Origin: Chloroflexota bacterium
GTDB lineage: Bacteria > Chloroflexota > Chloroflexia > Chloroflexales > Herpetosiphonaceae
Reading direction: 5' to 3'
Assembly (NCBI GenBank): GCA_020161265.1
Contig: JAIUOC010000007.1
Span: forward strand, 347,793-411,792
DNA: 64,000 bases
A program made the position numbers and the translations under genes. Under the pieces are notes generated by a model. It worked only from the letters and a program-made list of their open reading frames with translations, had not been told where the DNA came from and ran no database searches. Of this stretch, positions 34,795 through 44,414 are shown one piece after another (within the stretch, counting starts at the first letter, position 1; each line of letters begins with the position of its first letter).

Positions 34795-37176
34795 ATGAAT
34801 CAGCATCTCTGGCAGGTTGAATGGCTGCAACAACTCCTACAACAACCGCATATCGCGCTCAATCAGCCAGCAATCCAGCAGCTTGTAAATGCCAAAGGTG
34901 GTCTGCATGCATTGTTGCAATGGCTTTGCCAACAACCATTACAGCCGGATCAACAACGCTTGCTGCAATTGATTGTGACCGAACCCCAACGCAGTATCGC
35001 CTATTATGCCGATAGCCTAGGCATTCATACAACCACCTATCATCGCCATTTCAAAAAGATATGCCAACAATTAACGACGTTTTTAAATGATGGAGTTGCC
35101 GAACCGCAAGCCAGCCCCAGTTTCAACCTACCGATTCCGCCAACTCGCTGTTTAGGTCGTGGCAATGAGCAACAAAGCATCAATCGGCTGTTTGCCAAAG
35201 GTCAACGTTTGATCAGCATTTTAGGCTTTGGTGGGGTTGGCAAAACTCGCTTGGCGTTGGCGATTGCCGAAACCCAGCAGGCTAATTATCGTGATGGAGT
35301 CTGTTTTTGTGGGCTAGCCAGCATTAGCCAACCACAATTAGTTTTAGCGACAATTGCCGAAGCACTTGGCGTAGCGATTGGCCCGCAACAAACCCCTGAA
35401 AAAGCGCTACAACAATTTCTCGCCAAGCGTCAACTCTTGCTGATTTTGGACAATGTTGAGCATGTTGTCGAAGGGGTTGCCGCGATTGGCCAGCTTTTAC
35501 GTGAAGCACCACAGTTGCAAATTTTGGCAACCAGTCGTGTACCGCTCAATTTATATGGCGAATATATGCTGCAACTTCAGCCATTGGTCGTGCCAACCAA
35601 GCCAATCGCCAGCCAAGATTTAGCTGAAACACCAGCAATTGCCCTGTTTATTGAGCGTGCTCAAAGCCATGCTGCCAGATTTAGCCTCGATGATGCCAGC
35701 CTTGAAGCCATACGCCACATTTGTAGCCAACTTGAGGGCTTGCCCTTAGCGCTAGAATTAGCTGCCGCCCACACTCGGATGCTCTCGCCACAACGCTTGG
35801 CCCAACAACTCACCAACCATGTGCTCGGCCTCAAAACCAGCATTCGCGATTTGCCCGAACGCCAACGCAGCCTGCGCAACCTGATTAGTTGGAGCGTCGA
35901 TCTGCTGGAACCAAGCCAGCAACAAGCCCTGCAAGCCTTGGCAATTTGGCCCGCTGGTTGGACACCCAGCAGCGCGAGCTTCGCCCTTGATCTCGCCGAG
36001 GATGATTCGACGCTCTACGATATCTTGGCAAACTTGGTTGATCATCATTTAATTATGCAAGTGCCACAGGCTGAACGTTGGGTTTTGCACCCATTTGTCC
36101 GAGAATATGTGCTTGAGCAATTAGCGCCAGCTCGACAGCAACAATTTGCCCAGCAACATCTGGCGTGGGCTACCCAACTGAGCGAGGCCTTTAACCAGCA
36201 TTTTGCCGATGCCCAACAACAATGGCTTGATTTATTCGAGGCCGAGCACGACAATCTCCGAGCTGCCTTGGCTTGGGCCAGCAGCAACCACTACCCAATT
36301 GCCGCCTTGAATATTGCGGTTAATAGTTGGCGTTTTTGGTGGGCACGTAGTTATTTCAATGAAGGTCAACAATGGCTCGATCAAGCTTTAGCCCAAGCCA
36401 CGAGCCAACCCCAGAGCCTTGAGCCAATCTTGCATTCACGCGCCTTGAATGCCTGTGGCGCTATCGCTTGGAGTCGTGGCGATATTGCGGCGGCCCAAGC
36501 GCATTTTAGCCAGAGCCTAGCACTCTACGATGCCAACAATAATCCAATTGGCGCGGCCATGGTGCGCAATAATTTGGCACTCGTGGCGATTAAACAGCAG
36601 GCCTATGCCCAAGCTGAAAGCTTGTTTGAGCTGAATGCAACAGTTTTTGGTAGCACGGTCGAACAAGCTGCGAATTATGCTGCAACTTTGAGCAATTTGG
36701 CCATGTTGGCGCGTTATCGGGGCGACTTGCAACGTGCCTATGATTTGGCCCAGCAAACCCTCGCCCTGCGTCAAACCCTCAATAACCAGTGGGCAACCGC
36801 AACGTCGTTGACCAATTTGGGGGCAATTAGCCTACAACGCGGCGAATTTCAGCCAGCCCAACGTTACTATCAACAAAGCTTGCAGGTGCTCCACCAGCTT
36901 GGCGAGCGCGAAAGTATCGCCGAATGTTTAGAAGGCTTGGCAATTTTGGCAATTCAGGCAGGCCAGTATCAACTTGGTGCGCAGCGCTTGATGATGGTCG
37001 AACAATTACGCGAATCAATCGGCGCACCACGCTCCGAGCCAGAACAAGCTCTGCTAGCACCATGGATCGCGCAACTTGAGCAACAGCTTGATCGAAGCAT
37101 TCGTCAACAACTTCATCAGCAAACCAGTCTTGATCTGCTTAAATCGATGATTGAACAAGCACTTAGCGAACCCTAA
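34795..37176 (+). CDS. STAND NTPase/TPR regulator with a distinct N-terminal HTH
   Basis: A 793-residue regulator starting at ATG 34795 (GAGGAG 9 nt upstream). Residues about 50-100 hold a helix-turn-helix (LLQLIVTEPQRSIAYYADSLGIHTTTYHRHFKKICQQL) unlike the XRE domain in its counterpart at 23768. The NTPase has Walker A GFGGVGKT at 144-151, Walker B LLLILDN, LATSR and GLPLALELAAAH. From about 450 onward there are TPR repeats (DIAAAQAHFSQSLALYD, YAQAESLFELN, FQPAQRYYQQSLQVLHQLGE). It should act as a ligand- or partner-gated transcription factor. It is divergent from a secreted lipase 160 nt away, an arrangement that suggests local control. Confidence 0.83.
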   Translation: MNQHLWQVEWLQQLLQQPHIALNQPAIQQLVNAKGGLHALLQWLCQQPLQPDQQRLLQLIVTEPQRSIAYYADSLGIHTTTYHRHFKKICQQLTTFLNDGVAEPQASPSFNLPIPPTRCLGRGNEQQSINRLFAKGQRLISILGFGGVGKTRLALAIAETQQANYRDGVCFCGLASISQPQLVLATIAEALGVAIGPQQTPEKALQQFLAKRQLLLILDNVEHVVEGVAAIGQLLREAPQLQILATSRVPLNLYGEYMLQLQPLVVPTKPIASQDLAETPAIALFIERAQSHAARFSLDDASLEAIRHICSQLEGLPLALELAAAHTRMLSPQRLAQQLTNHVLGLKTSIRDLPERQRSLRNLISWSVDLLEPSQQQALQALAIWPAGWTPSSASFALDLAEDDSTLYDILANLVDHHLIMQVPQAERWVLHPFVREYVLEQLAPARQQQFAQQHLAWATQLSEAFNQHFADAQQQWLDLFEAEHDNLRAALAWASSNHYPIAALNIAVNSWRFWWARSYFNEGQQWLDQALAQATSQPQSLEPILHSRALNACGAIAWSRGDIAAAQAHFSQSLALYDANNNPIGAAMVRNNLALVAIKQQAYAQAESLFELNATVFGSTVEQAANYAATLSNLAMLARYRGDLQRAYDLAQQTLALRQTLNNQWATATSLTNLGAISLQRGEFQPAQRYYQQSLQVLHQLGERESIAECLEGLAILAIQAGQYQLGAQRLMMVEQLRESIGAPRSEPEQALLAPWIAQLEQQLDRSIRQQLHQQTSLDLLKSMIEQALSEP

Positions 37177-37193
37177 AACAAGCACAACAGGTA

Positions 37194-37246
37194 CGGCCTC
37201 GATTTGGAATGTGGGCTTAATCACCCAATCTTCCAAACCGAGGCCG
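37194..37246. terminator. Long-stem bidirectional terminator
   Basis: CGGCCTCGATTTGGAA at 37194-37209 pairs with 37231-37246 with a single mismatch over a 21-nt loop. Inside the loop TGGG and CCCA can also pair. It lies between the convergent STAND regulator and serine hydrolase genes. Confidence 0.75.
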
Positions 37247-37279
37247 CATTATATCCGATGTGATTATCGCAAGCGTTAT

Positions 37280-39406
37280 CTATGGTTTGCGCGTAAACAG
37301 ATAGGTTTCGCTGCCAACATCCATGGTCAAGGTTGGTTGATTATTCGCATCAACGCCTGTTTTGAAGGGAATTCCGGTGAACGGCGGGGTTACTGAGAGA
37401 TAGCCATCAGGCTCGCCTTGGTCGTTCAATACTGGCTTGAATTGCGTTTGAATCGCGCCAATATCCAGCCACAGTTCCTCTCCATTCAGCATCAAGCTCA
37501 CATCGCCCAAGGCAGCATTGGTATAGCTGCCCAGTAATGGCTCAACGCTAGCCAAATCCAACTCAGGCGCAAGATTTTTAGCAACTTCGCCCAACGATTG
37601 TTCAATGCTTTGAGCGCTATAGGCCGCAGTTTCAGCCGCTTTGCTTGGTTGATCAAAGGCTAATTCAAAGTAGCGATCGCTAATGCTGGTGGCAAAATGG
37701 TTGGCATATTGACCATTGCTCAAAACCACAATCCCAATGTTGGCCTCTGGAATAAAGGCAAACTCCGATGAGAAGCCAAAAGTTGTACCACCATGAGCAA
37801 TAAATTCCAAGCCATGATAATCAGTAATCATCCAACCCAGCCCGTAGCTTGATTTGGCATCGATCGCAATTTGTGGCTCCCACAGCACATCTAAATTTTC
37901 GTCGGAAACCAAGCGTTGGCCACTAGGAGTAATCCCATGATTGAGCAAGGTAATCAGATAATTGCCCATATCGTTGGCAGTTGACCACTCGGTTGCGCCC
38001 GCTGGAGCTACGCCTTTGATCGCAAATTCCATGCTGATCGGAATGGTTCGGTAGGTTGCATTGGTCAAATCCAAGCCATGAGGCAGGGCATGATTGGGGC
38101 TGGCTTCAACAACTGCTTGATCAAGCGTGGTGTTATTCATGCCCATAGGTTTGAGCACTCGTTCAGTCAATGCTTCGGCAAAGGTCCGATCAAGCTGGTT
38201 CAGATCGCCGCCGCTCGCCGCTGCTGCTGCAAAGCCACCAATCGCCACCATCTGATTGCTATATTGAAAGGCCTCGCCAAAATCGGTGAAGAACTCAAAA
38301 TCAGCAACCGAAGCGATAATCCCTTGAGCATCTAAATCTTCAGCATTGAAAATCATCTCGAAATCGCGGCGCGGCACACCAGTACAAGCACAAACCAAAT
38401 GGCGCACGGTGATTTGCTTAGTAATTTCAGGATCTTTGACCTTGAAATTAGGCAGTAATTCAACCACTGGCGTATCCCATTCGAGTTTGCCTTGATCGAC
38501 CAAGGTTGCCATCAACAAGGTTGTCAAGCTTTTGCCAGTTGAGCCAATCATCATCTGGGTATCGGCATCCATCGGCGCTTGCGAAACCACATCGCGCACC
38601 CCAAAGCCTTTGCTATAGGCAATTTGACCATCTTGGACAATCGCCACGCTCACGCCAGGAATCTTATATTTGGCTTGTTCAGTTTGAATAAAATTTTCTA
38701 ATTCACTGATCAGTTCTGTCCCAACATCAACCCTTTGATCAGCAGTAATAGTGGTTTGGTTGAGCGCCAAAATCGTAAAGCCCGATTGAATGATACCAAC
38801 TTGTGATTGTCGTTTGGTAATCGTGGCATTTTCGCCTTGCACCAGCATCAAATACGCTACGCCTTCGTGCAATTGAGCCAAGGCTACGGTGGTCTGGGTG
38901 GTATTTTTGGTGTCGTAGGCGGCAACCAAGGCCTTTTCCACCCCACTCGGGGCTGGCATTTCTTGGCTATCATCGGGTTTAAGCGTAAAACTTGGGTCGG
39001 CTTGCTGCCAACCTAATTCAATCGCCTTACTTAAATCAGTTTCTTCAACACTCAACAGGGCAATCTTAATTTTTTGATCGGGATCATTCAGTCGCACAAT
39101 CCCAGCTTGGTCTTCAAGTTGCCAGTTTGTCGGAATCGGCACTGAGAATAATTGGTTGGTACTGGTATAGATACTGCTGCTTTCTACGCCTGCATTGGCC
39201 TTGGTTGGGGCGGTAGTTACGGTTGCGGCAGCGGTTGGCTCAACAGTTGCCGCGCTGACACTAGTTGGAACACTGGTCGCAGTTACCGCGCTGGTAGCAG
39301 TCGATTGGGTATTGGCAGTGGTACAACTCGCTAAGAGCATTGAGGCCATTCCGGTGAGCAAAATCCAGCGTTGCCAGCGGGGCAATAATTTGGCAAAGTT
39401 CAACAT
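37280..39406 (-). CDS. Beta-lactamase-family serine hydrolase lipoprotein
   Basis: A 708-residue lipoprotein: the lipobox LLAS-C places the lipidated Cys at 28, followed by a Ser/Thr/Ala-rich linker to about 75. Residues about 78-220 form a small domain of PsbP/lipoprotein-like character. The class C beta-lactamase/D-peptidase domain (about 235-590) has S-T-G-K (Ser289, Lys292), Y-S-N, and H-G-G-T in FIAHGGTTFGFSSEFAFIPEANIGIVVLSN. A C-terminal beta domain covers about 620-708. Members of this group are peptidases or esterases more often than antibiotic resistance enzymes; no resistance should be inferred. GAAAGG lies before the ATG. It is monocistronic, bounded by terminators. Confidence 0.85.
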   Translation of the reverse strand: MLNFAKLLPRWQRWILLTGMASMLLASCTTANTQSTATSAVTATSVPTSVSAATVEPTAAATVTTAPTKANAGVESSSIYTSTNQLFSVPIPTNWQLEDQAGIVRLNDPDQKIKIALLSVEETDLSKAIELGWQQADPSFTLKPDDSQEMPAPSGVEKALVAAYDTKNTTQTTVALAQLHEGVAYLMLVQGENATITKRQSQVGIIQSGFTILALNQTTITADQRVDVGTELISELENFIQTEQAKYKIPGVSVAIVQDGQIAYSKGFGVRDVVSQAPMDADTQMMIGSTGKSLTTLLMATLVDQGKLEWDTPVVELLPNFKVKDPEITKQITVRHLVCACTGVPRRDFEMIFNAEDLDAQGIIASVADFEFFTDFGEAFQYSNQMVAIGGFAAAAASGGDLNQLDRTFAEALTERVLKPMGMNNTTLDQAVVEASPNHALPHGLDLTNATYRTIPISMEFAIKGVAPAGATEWSTANDMGNYLITLLNHGITPSGQRLVSDENLDVLWEPQIAIDAKSSYGLGWMITDYHGLEFIAHGGTTFGFSSEFAFIPEANIGIVVLSNGQYANHFATSISDRYFELAFDQPSKAAETAAYSAQSIEQSLGEVAKNLAPELDLASVEPLLGSYTNAALGDVSLMLNGEELWLDIGAIQTQFKPVLNDQGEPDGYLSVTPPFTGIPFKTGVDANNQPTLTMDVGSETYLFTRKP

Positions 39407-39621
39407 ACGCGACCTTTCAACCTAACAGATTACAACAATCACTTACTCAAAAAGCAGGTTTAGAACGATTGCAGTGATTGGGGTTAGCATAGTTGATTGG
39501 TCGCTGTAGGCCTAGGTTAATAATGCTGAATTGTGCTCACTCAAAAGCCAAGCCCCCTTGAGCAATTCAGCAGGTAGTCGCTCGTACCAAAGATCGAGGC
39601 CGGCCTAGCTTTCTACACGAC

Positions 39622-39652
39622 AACCCCTCTTCCGACAACTGAAAGAGGGGTT
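39622..39652 (-). terminator. Terminator of the PTNT-linker protein gene
   Basis: AACCCCTCTT at 39622-39631 and AAGAGGGGTT at 39643-39652 form a 10-bp stem over an 11-nt loop. It lies 36 nt beyond the stop of the gene read leftward from 42442. The remaining stretch down to 39407 shows no coding frame and must hold the promoter of the serine hydrolase. Confidence 0.7.
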
Positions 39653-39688
39653 ATGTCTAGTTAGAGACTATTAATGCAGATCAATCGC

Positions 39689-42442
39689 CTAGGGTGTCCA
39701 GACCAAATAGAGCGGCGTAGCACTATAGACGCTGCCATAGAGATCGGTGAATTCGATGGTTAGCGTCTGGCCAGCCCTTGGCAATAGCACACTTGCCGGG
39801 ACTGGCACCAAAGCTGATTGCGGCTGTCCATTACTTGCATAGTCGTAGCGGAAGATCTCAGTTGTACCCGCTCGAATAATCACCGCATCATCGACTAAAC
39901 CCGCCACCAGACTAGTCGGGCTTGATGAAAGCCAATAGCTTCCACCGCTTGGCAGCACCGTCGGCAGGGTAATCGTGCTCGTAAAAAAGACAAAGCCAGG
40001 AGTAGCGACTGGGCTAGTAGCAATCGCAGTTGATCCCAAGGTCACAAGTGAACCAGTACGGCTCATCGTCACAAAGGGTAGATATTGAATAAATGTCGTG
40101 GGACCAGGCGTGTTGGTTGGCGTACCAGTCGGCGTATTCGTTGGTGTGTTGCTAACCGTTGCTGTCGGTGTATTGGTTGGTGTATTCGTCGGCGTGTTGG
40201 TTGGCGTACCAGTCGGCGTGTTAGTGACCGTCGCCGTCGCGGTATTAGTTGGGGTGTTGGTCGGTGTGTTGGTCGGTGTATTGGTCGGTGTATTGGTCGG
40301 TGTATTGGTTGGTGTGTTGGTTGGTGTGTTGGTTGGTGTGTTGGTTGGTGTGTTGGTTGGTGTGTTGGTTGGTGTGTTGGTTGGTGTGTTGGTTGGGGTT
40401 GCCGTCGCGGCTGCAACGATCGTGACAATCCCACTGGTACTGTCAAGGCTCTGGCCATCTGGATTGGTTACTGTCACGATGCGTGCGCCAGCACTAGCTC
40501 CAGGTGCAACCGTAATATTGAGGGTAATTTGGGTTGGGCTGTTGTAGGTAACACTATTTACTGTTACCCCGCCGCCATTGATGCTGGCAGTAATTCGGTT
40601 GCTAAACCCTGCCCCTGGATCATAAAAGCCTGAGCCAGCGCTCGAAGTGCCAGTAATAATGATATCCGTCGTCGTCCCCTGATCGACTGAGGCTGGATTG
40701 CTTGTGGTAGGGGTTGCTGGCGGCGGAGCTAGCACTTTGACAACCTGCACCCCATACGAATCGGTGGCATTGGTAAACTGCTGAATCGTCCACATAGTCA
40801 TATCATCGCTGGGGTCAAGGCTGGTATATGAGGTATTACCCCAAAATCGCCCACTCGCCCCACCAAGATCAGCAGCGGGATTGTAATCAAAGCTGCTCGC
40901 CGTATAGAGCGTCGGCGCTTGCATTGTTCCAAGAGTATCACCAGCCAAGCGGCTGGTCATGGATGCATTGGCCCGCGCTGCGGTTCCGGCACTACTGAAG
41001 CCCATCACCGCATGGCCTTGGCCCGAAACAGCGATGCTCGGAATCCATTGAAAGAGCGGGTTGGCAGCAGCATTATCAAACACCGTTCCCGCTTGGCGCA
41101 AGGTTGGTGTCGTCGTTAAATTTTGAAACTCATACCAGCGCACAGAGTTACGCGCTCCCGCTGCCGTACTCGCCACCCCAGCACTACTGGTTCGAAAACT
41201 ATGGGCTGTCCAAAGCCGACCATTGCGAATCATGGCTCCATACAACCGATCATCAATCCCATCGAGTTGGCCGTTCGCCCCTCCAGTATTGCCTAAGTGG
41301 GGAACGCGGGTAGGGAAGGTGGTCGTTGGGACGGTCACTGAGATATTGGCTGAGATTGTGGGGGTTAGGCTGCCTGGATTGCTCACCCGCCGAAACATCA
41401 GCGTGCTAAATGTCGCGTTATCAACCCCCACAAAATAGCCTTCGGTTGCGGTTGGGTCAAAGTTATCAACGCCTTGTGGAGCAAATGGGCCAGCGCCAGA
41501 TCCACCAGATACTAACCCAGCGAAGGTCGTTACTACAATCGGCCCAGTTCCAAGGATCGAGCTTTTTTGCACCACATAGCCATTGGTGCTAACGAACGAA
41601 CCAGCGGTGGTGAACATGTTAGCGCCAATATACAAGGCATTAACATCAACACCGAGGCTCGCATAATCCATCATCTCGGTAGCGCTGCCTTGAAAAAAGA
41701 AGAACGTCCAGACCGTGCTAGGCGTAATCACTCCCGCACTGGCAGCATCGCTAACCGCCAGCAACACCCGATTGACTTGATTCCCTGAGAGGCCTGGCAA
41801 ATCGGTTACCGTCAAAAACCAGCGCTGGGTCATTCGATCATAGCGAATCCGTGGATAGTAGGTGATGTTATTGGCAATCGGCTGGGTCATCACCGAGCTA
41901 AAAAACGTTTCCATCGTGCTATCGAGCACGCCATCGGCAACACCTGTAGCTTTATTGAAGGTTCGCAAACGCCCATTAATTGCAACCACAAATTGGCTTG
42001 GTCCAACAGTGCCCATCGTGCCCGGCGGAAACCGATTGCTATCGGCTAAGGTTGCGCCCGTAAAATTGGTGCTCAAACTGCTCAAGGCGCTCGTATTCAA
42101 TGCTGCAACTGGCGCAGCCAATGAATCTGCTTGGGCTGGCCATTGGGCAACTGCCGGAGCATTCGGGTTTTCAGCCAAACGCTGGCGATCAACCAAGAAA
42201 CGTGGCTTTGCTAAACGCGCTGGCTGTGGTTGTTGATCGGCAAACGCTTGGCTGGCCATAATTGCGGCGCTCGTGCGTTGGATGCCAACCGTCCCGATTT
42301 GGGTTATGCCACGCGATTCACCAGCAGGAATCGATTGAACTGGAGCGTCAAACCGCGCGTGGGCACGAAAGCTTGCGCCAGTCTGAGCCATGGTCAAAAG
42401 CAGAAACGTCATAATAAGAAGCTGAACAGGCTTCAAGCGCAT
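39689..42442 (-). CDS. Large secreted protein with TIG domain and PTNT linker
   Basis: A 917-residue exported protein. ATG 42442 has AAGGAG 7 nt upstream and a signal peptide ([22 protein letters not shown]). Residues about 90-560 are Gly/Ser/Thr-rich beta structure, perhaps a propeller ([60 protein letters not shown]); I do not recognise the family. An IPT/TIG-like immunoglobulin domain follows (about 570-665, [17 protein letters not shown] to [12 protein letters not shown]). A P-T-N-T linker of about 95 residues leads to a C-terminal beta domain (about 765-917). It is probably surface-associated or released; its role is unknown. No cell-wall sorting signal ends it. Confidence 0.65.
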   Translation of the reverse strand: MRLKPVQLLIMTFLLLTMAQTGASFRAHARFDAPVQSIPAGESRGITQIGTVGIQRTSAAIMASQAFADQQPQPARLAKPRFLVDRQRLAENPNAPAVAQWPAQADSLAAPVAALNTSALSSLSTNFTGATLADSNRFPPGTMGTVGPSQFVVAINGRLRTFNKATGVADGVLDSTMETFFSSVMTQPIANNITYYPRIRYDRMTQRWFLTVTDLPGLSGNQVNRVLLAVSDAASAGVITPSTVWTFFFFQGSATEMMDYASLGVDVNALYIGANMFTTAGSFVSTNGYVVQKSSILGTGPIVVTTFAGLVSGGSGAGPFAPQGVDNFDPTATEGYFVGVDNATFSTLMFRRVSNPGSLTPTISANISVTVPTTTFPTRVPHLGNTGGANGQLDGIDDRLYGAMIRNGRLWTAHSFRTSSAGVASTAAGARNSVRWYEFQNLTTTPTLRQAGTVFDNAAANPLFQWIPSIAVSGQGHAVMGFSSAGTAARANASMTSRLAGDTLGTMQAPTLYTASSFDYNPAADLGGASGRFWGNTSYTSLDPSDDMTMWTIQQFTNATDSYGVQVVKVLAPPPATPTTSNPASVDQGTTTDIIITGTSSAGSGFYDPGAGFSNRITASINGGGVTVNSVTYNSPTQITLNITVAPGASAGARIVTVTNPDGQSLDSTSGIVTIVAAATATPTNTPTNTPTNTPTNTPTNTPTNTPTNTPTNTPTNTPTNTPTNTPTNTPTNTATATVTNTPTGTPTNTPTNTPTNTPTATVSNTPTNTPTGTPTNTPGPTTFIQYLPFVTMSRTGSLVTLGSTAIATSPVATPGFVFFTSTITLPTVLPSGGSYWLSSSPTSLVAGLVDDAVIIRAGTTEIFRYDYASNGQPQSALVPVPASVLLPRAGQTLTIEFTDLYGSVYSATPLYLVWTP
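40105..40398. repeat. 12-bp tandem repeat tract encoding PTNT
   Basis: Units of the form GGTGTGTTGGTT (plus-strand reading) are repeated more than twenty times with interruptions near 40125-40160 and 40215-40245. The stretch 40310-40393 is nearly perfect. It encodes the flexible linker of the secreted protein and is a candidate for length variation by slippage. Confidence 0.9.
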
Positions 42443-42708
42443 GCGAAATCTCCTTAGACTGTGTGGATTCACCCCGATAATGGTTTCGGATATGCCAAAC
42501 TCAATCAGATTTCATTGATTGTTTCGGCAAGCGTTAAGCAGCATCAACCAGCAACATCACCTTGCTGAGCAGATCATTGATCAAGCATCTAGGATGATTG
42601 CGGAGATAGCGATAGTTTGATAATCCCTTGGGTTATGTCTATCGTATCATGATGCGCCAAACAGGCTATAAGCCAACTACGATGGGCAGTAGCAAGGGAG
42701 GTATTAGT

Positions 42709-44235
42709 TTATCTAGCAAGGTGCAAGCTAAAAATTGGAGTTGGGCTAGCCTTGCCTTTCAAGCTGATTGTGCCCAAATCAACACATGGCAATTGTTGAT
42801 CAATCAGTTGTTGCAGACTGGCTTCGAGCAAAATTTGGCCCTGTTCAGCAGCAGCCATTAACCGTGCGGCAGTATTAACCACATCGCCCAACAAATTAAA
42901 TTCACGCCGCCCGCGTGGCTCGCCAATTTCGGCGGCAAACGCTGGGCCATAGGCAAGGCCAATTTTGCAGCGAATTCGTTGTTGATAACGCCGAAAATGC
43001 AATTCTGGCGATTGCTCAACCAATTTTTGAATCGCTAACGCGGTTTGGGCCGCCCGCAAGCCATCATCAACATGCGCTCCAGTCACCCCAAAATGAATCA
43101 AAATATTCGAGCCAGATTTATCGTAAGTCACATTTTTCAGAATCCCGCCGGAAGTTTCGACCGCCGCATTGATCAAGGCAAAAATCCGTGAATAGGCTTT
43201 GATCAACAAGGGTTCTTCGTCGGGGTCGAGATATTCGGGGGCATCGCTGATGCCGCTCAAATTCATATAGATAACAGGGAGTTGCAGCCATTGCGGCGGT
43301 ACTTTACGCTGAGCAGCGGTTTCAACCAACAAGCGCAGCACCGACACCGGCAAAAAGCTGGCTAATGGCTCAGTCGTGTTGAGCATTTCTTCAATTTCAT
43401 GCACCAACGCCACAACACTGCGATCGAGCAAAAATCCGCCTGCTTGGCGGCGTTTGGTCGGCGCAATATCATATTCGCCCAAGGCTTGCTCGGCTAAATC
43501 ATCACAAACCAAAGCATAGCCATCATGCAATAACTCACAGCGATACAAACCCCCAACCGCTTGCAGAGCCGCTTGGCTAAGGCAAACCCGCCCAACTTCG
43601 CCTGCGCCTTCAGCATATTTCGTCGCTTGCACCGCCTCGCCCAACAGCACATATTCCATGCGTTTGGGTGTGCCAATATCGGCAGCAATAAAGCGCCCAC
43701 GATGCAAACCGATGCGCATGCCCAGCGAAATAACGCCTTGGGGCGTGGTTAATTGATTAAATTGCTTCATCGCCCGTTGCATGCGCAGGCCAGCCCGCAC
43801 CGCCAATGCAGTGTCGTTGCGCTCACCATCAGCCGGAAATTGCACCAACATGGCATCGCCTGTCCATTCCAAAAGATTGCCACCTGATTTGCTGATAATT
43901 TCAACCATCTGGGCAAAATAGCTATTCAACACATTTAACACTTGATCGGTGGCATGATCATCGGCGTGGGCATCCATTAATGTGGTAAAGCCCGCCAAAT
44001 CAGTAAACATCAAGGTGCCTTCTTGCCAAGCAGAGCGGGCGAGGCCTGGCGTTGGCGGGGTTTCAGCAACGAAGCGCGGCACATAATCACCCAACATGCG
44101 TCGCAAGGTGCGCAAATGCTCAAAAACCTGAATCAAGCGTTCTGGAATCGGCTCGACCCAAACCGAGGCATACAACATCGCTGGCAATAACGAGCGCAAG
44201 CGTGGCTCTAGCAACGTTAATGGATGATTTGGCAT
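42709..44235 (-). CDS. Tandem-domain class III cyclase with complementary half-sites
   Basis: A 508-residue soluble protein with two cyclase homology domains. The first (about 73-245) keeps both metal aspartates, Asp79 in FTDLAGF and Asp127 in WTGDAML, but has LLGEAVQATKYAEG where Asn and Arg should be. The second (about 318-505) has lost both metal residues (Asn325 in YMNLSG, Ser376 in GSNILIHFG) but keeps the transition-state Asn454 and Arg458 in LGDVVNTAARL. One composite active site could thus form within the chain, as in mammalian C1/C2 cyclases. The nucleotide made is uncertain. The N-terminal 70 residues are helical. It is divergent from the Cthe_2159-like gene. Confidence 0.85.
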   Translation of the reverse strand: MPNHPLTLLEPRLRSLLPAMLYASVWVEPIPERLIQVFEHLRTLRRMLGDYVPRFVAETPPTPGLARSAWQEGTLMFTDLAGFTTLMDAHADDHATDQVLNVLNSYFAQMVEIISKSGGNLLEWTGDAMLVQFPADGERNDTALAVRAGLRMQRAMKQFNQLTTPQGVISLGMRIGLHRGRFIAADIGTPKRMEYVLLGEAVQATKYAEGAGEVGRVCLSQAALQAVGGLYRCELLHDGYALVCDDLAEQALGEYDIAPTKRRQAGGFLLDRSVVALVHEIEEMLNTTEPLASFLPVSVLRLLVETAAQRKVPPQWLQLPVIYMNLSGISDAPEYLDPDEEPLLIKAYSRIFALINAAVETSGGILKNVTYDKSGSNILIHFGVTGAHVDDGLRAAQTALAIQKLVEQSPELHFRRYQQRIRCKIGLAYGPAFAAEIGEPRGRREFNLLGDVVNTAARLMAAAEQGQILLEASLQQLIDQQLPCVDLGTISLKGKASPTPIFSLHLAR

Positions 44236-44414
44236 GATACCGCTCCTTGATCAGGCAATTGACTATCGGCCTAGCTACTGAAAGTATACCGTGCATCCCC
44301 AACATCAACCACATATTCTCTTCACGAGTTCCTCACACTTGCTGACTAGAATTGATAGCAGATTAAGCAATCTGAGCGCAACGCTCAGCATCAGATTCTA
44401 TCGGGAGCTTTCGC

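Noticed and set aside
37280..39406. Antibiotic-resistance beta-lactamase
   Set aside because: The SxxK/YSN/HGG set is shared by many peptidases and esterases; the extra domains and lipobox argue for a housekeeping surface hydrolase.
40105..40398. Possible CRISPR-like array
   Set aside because: Units are 12 bp, contiguous and coding, without unique spacers.
40098..40547. Plus-strand frame with long VGVLVGV repeats
   Set aside because: It is the complement of the PTNT tract in the secreted protein; the minus frame has signal peptide, ribosome site and domains.
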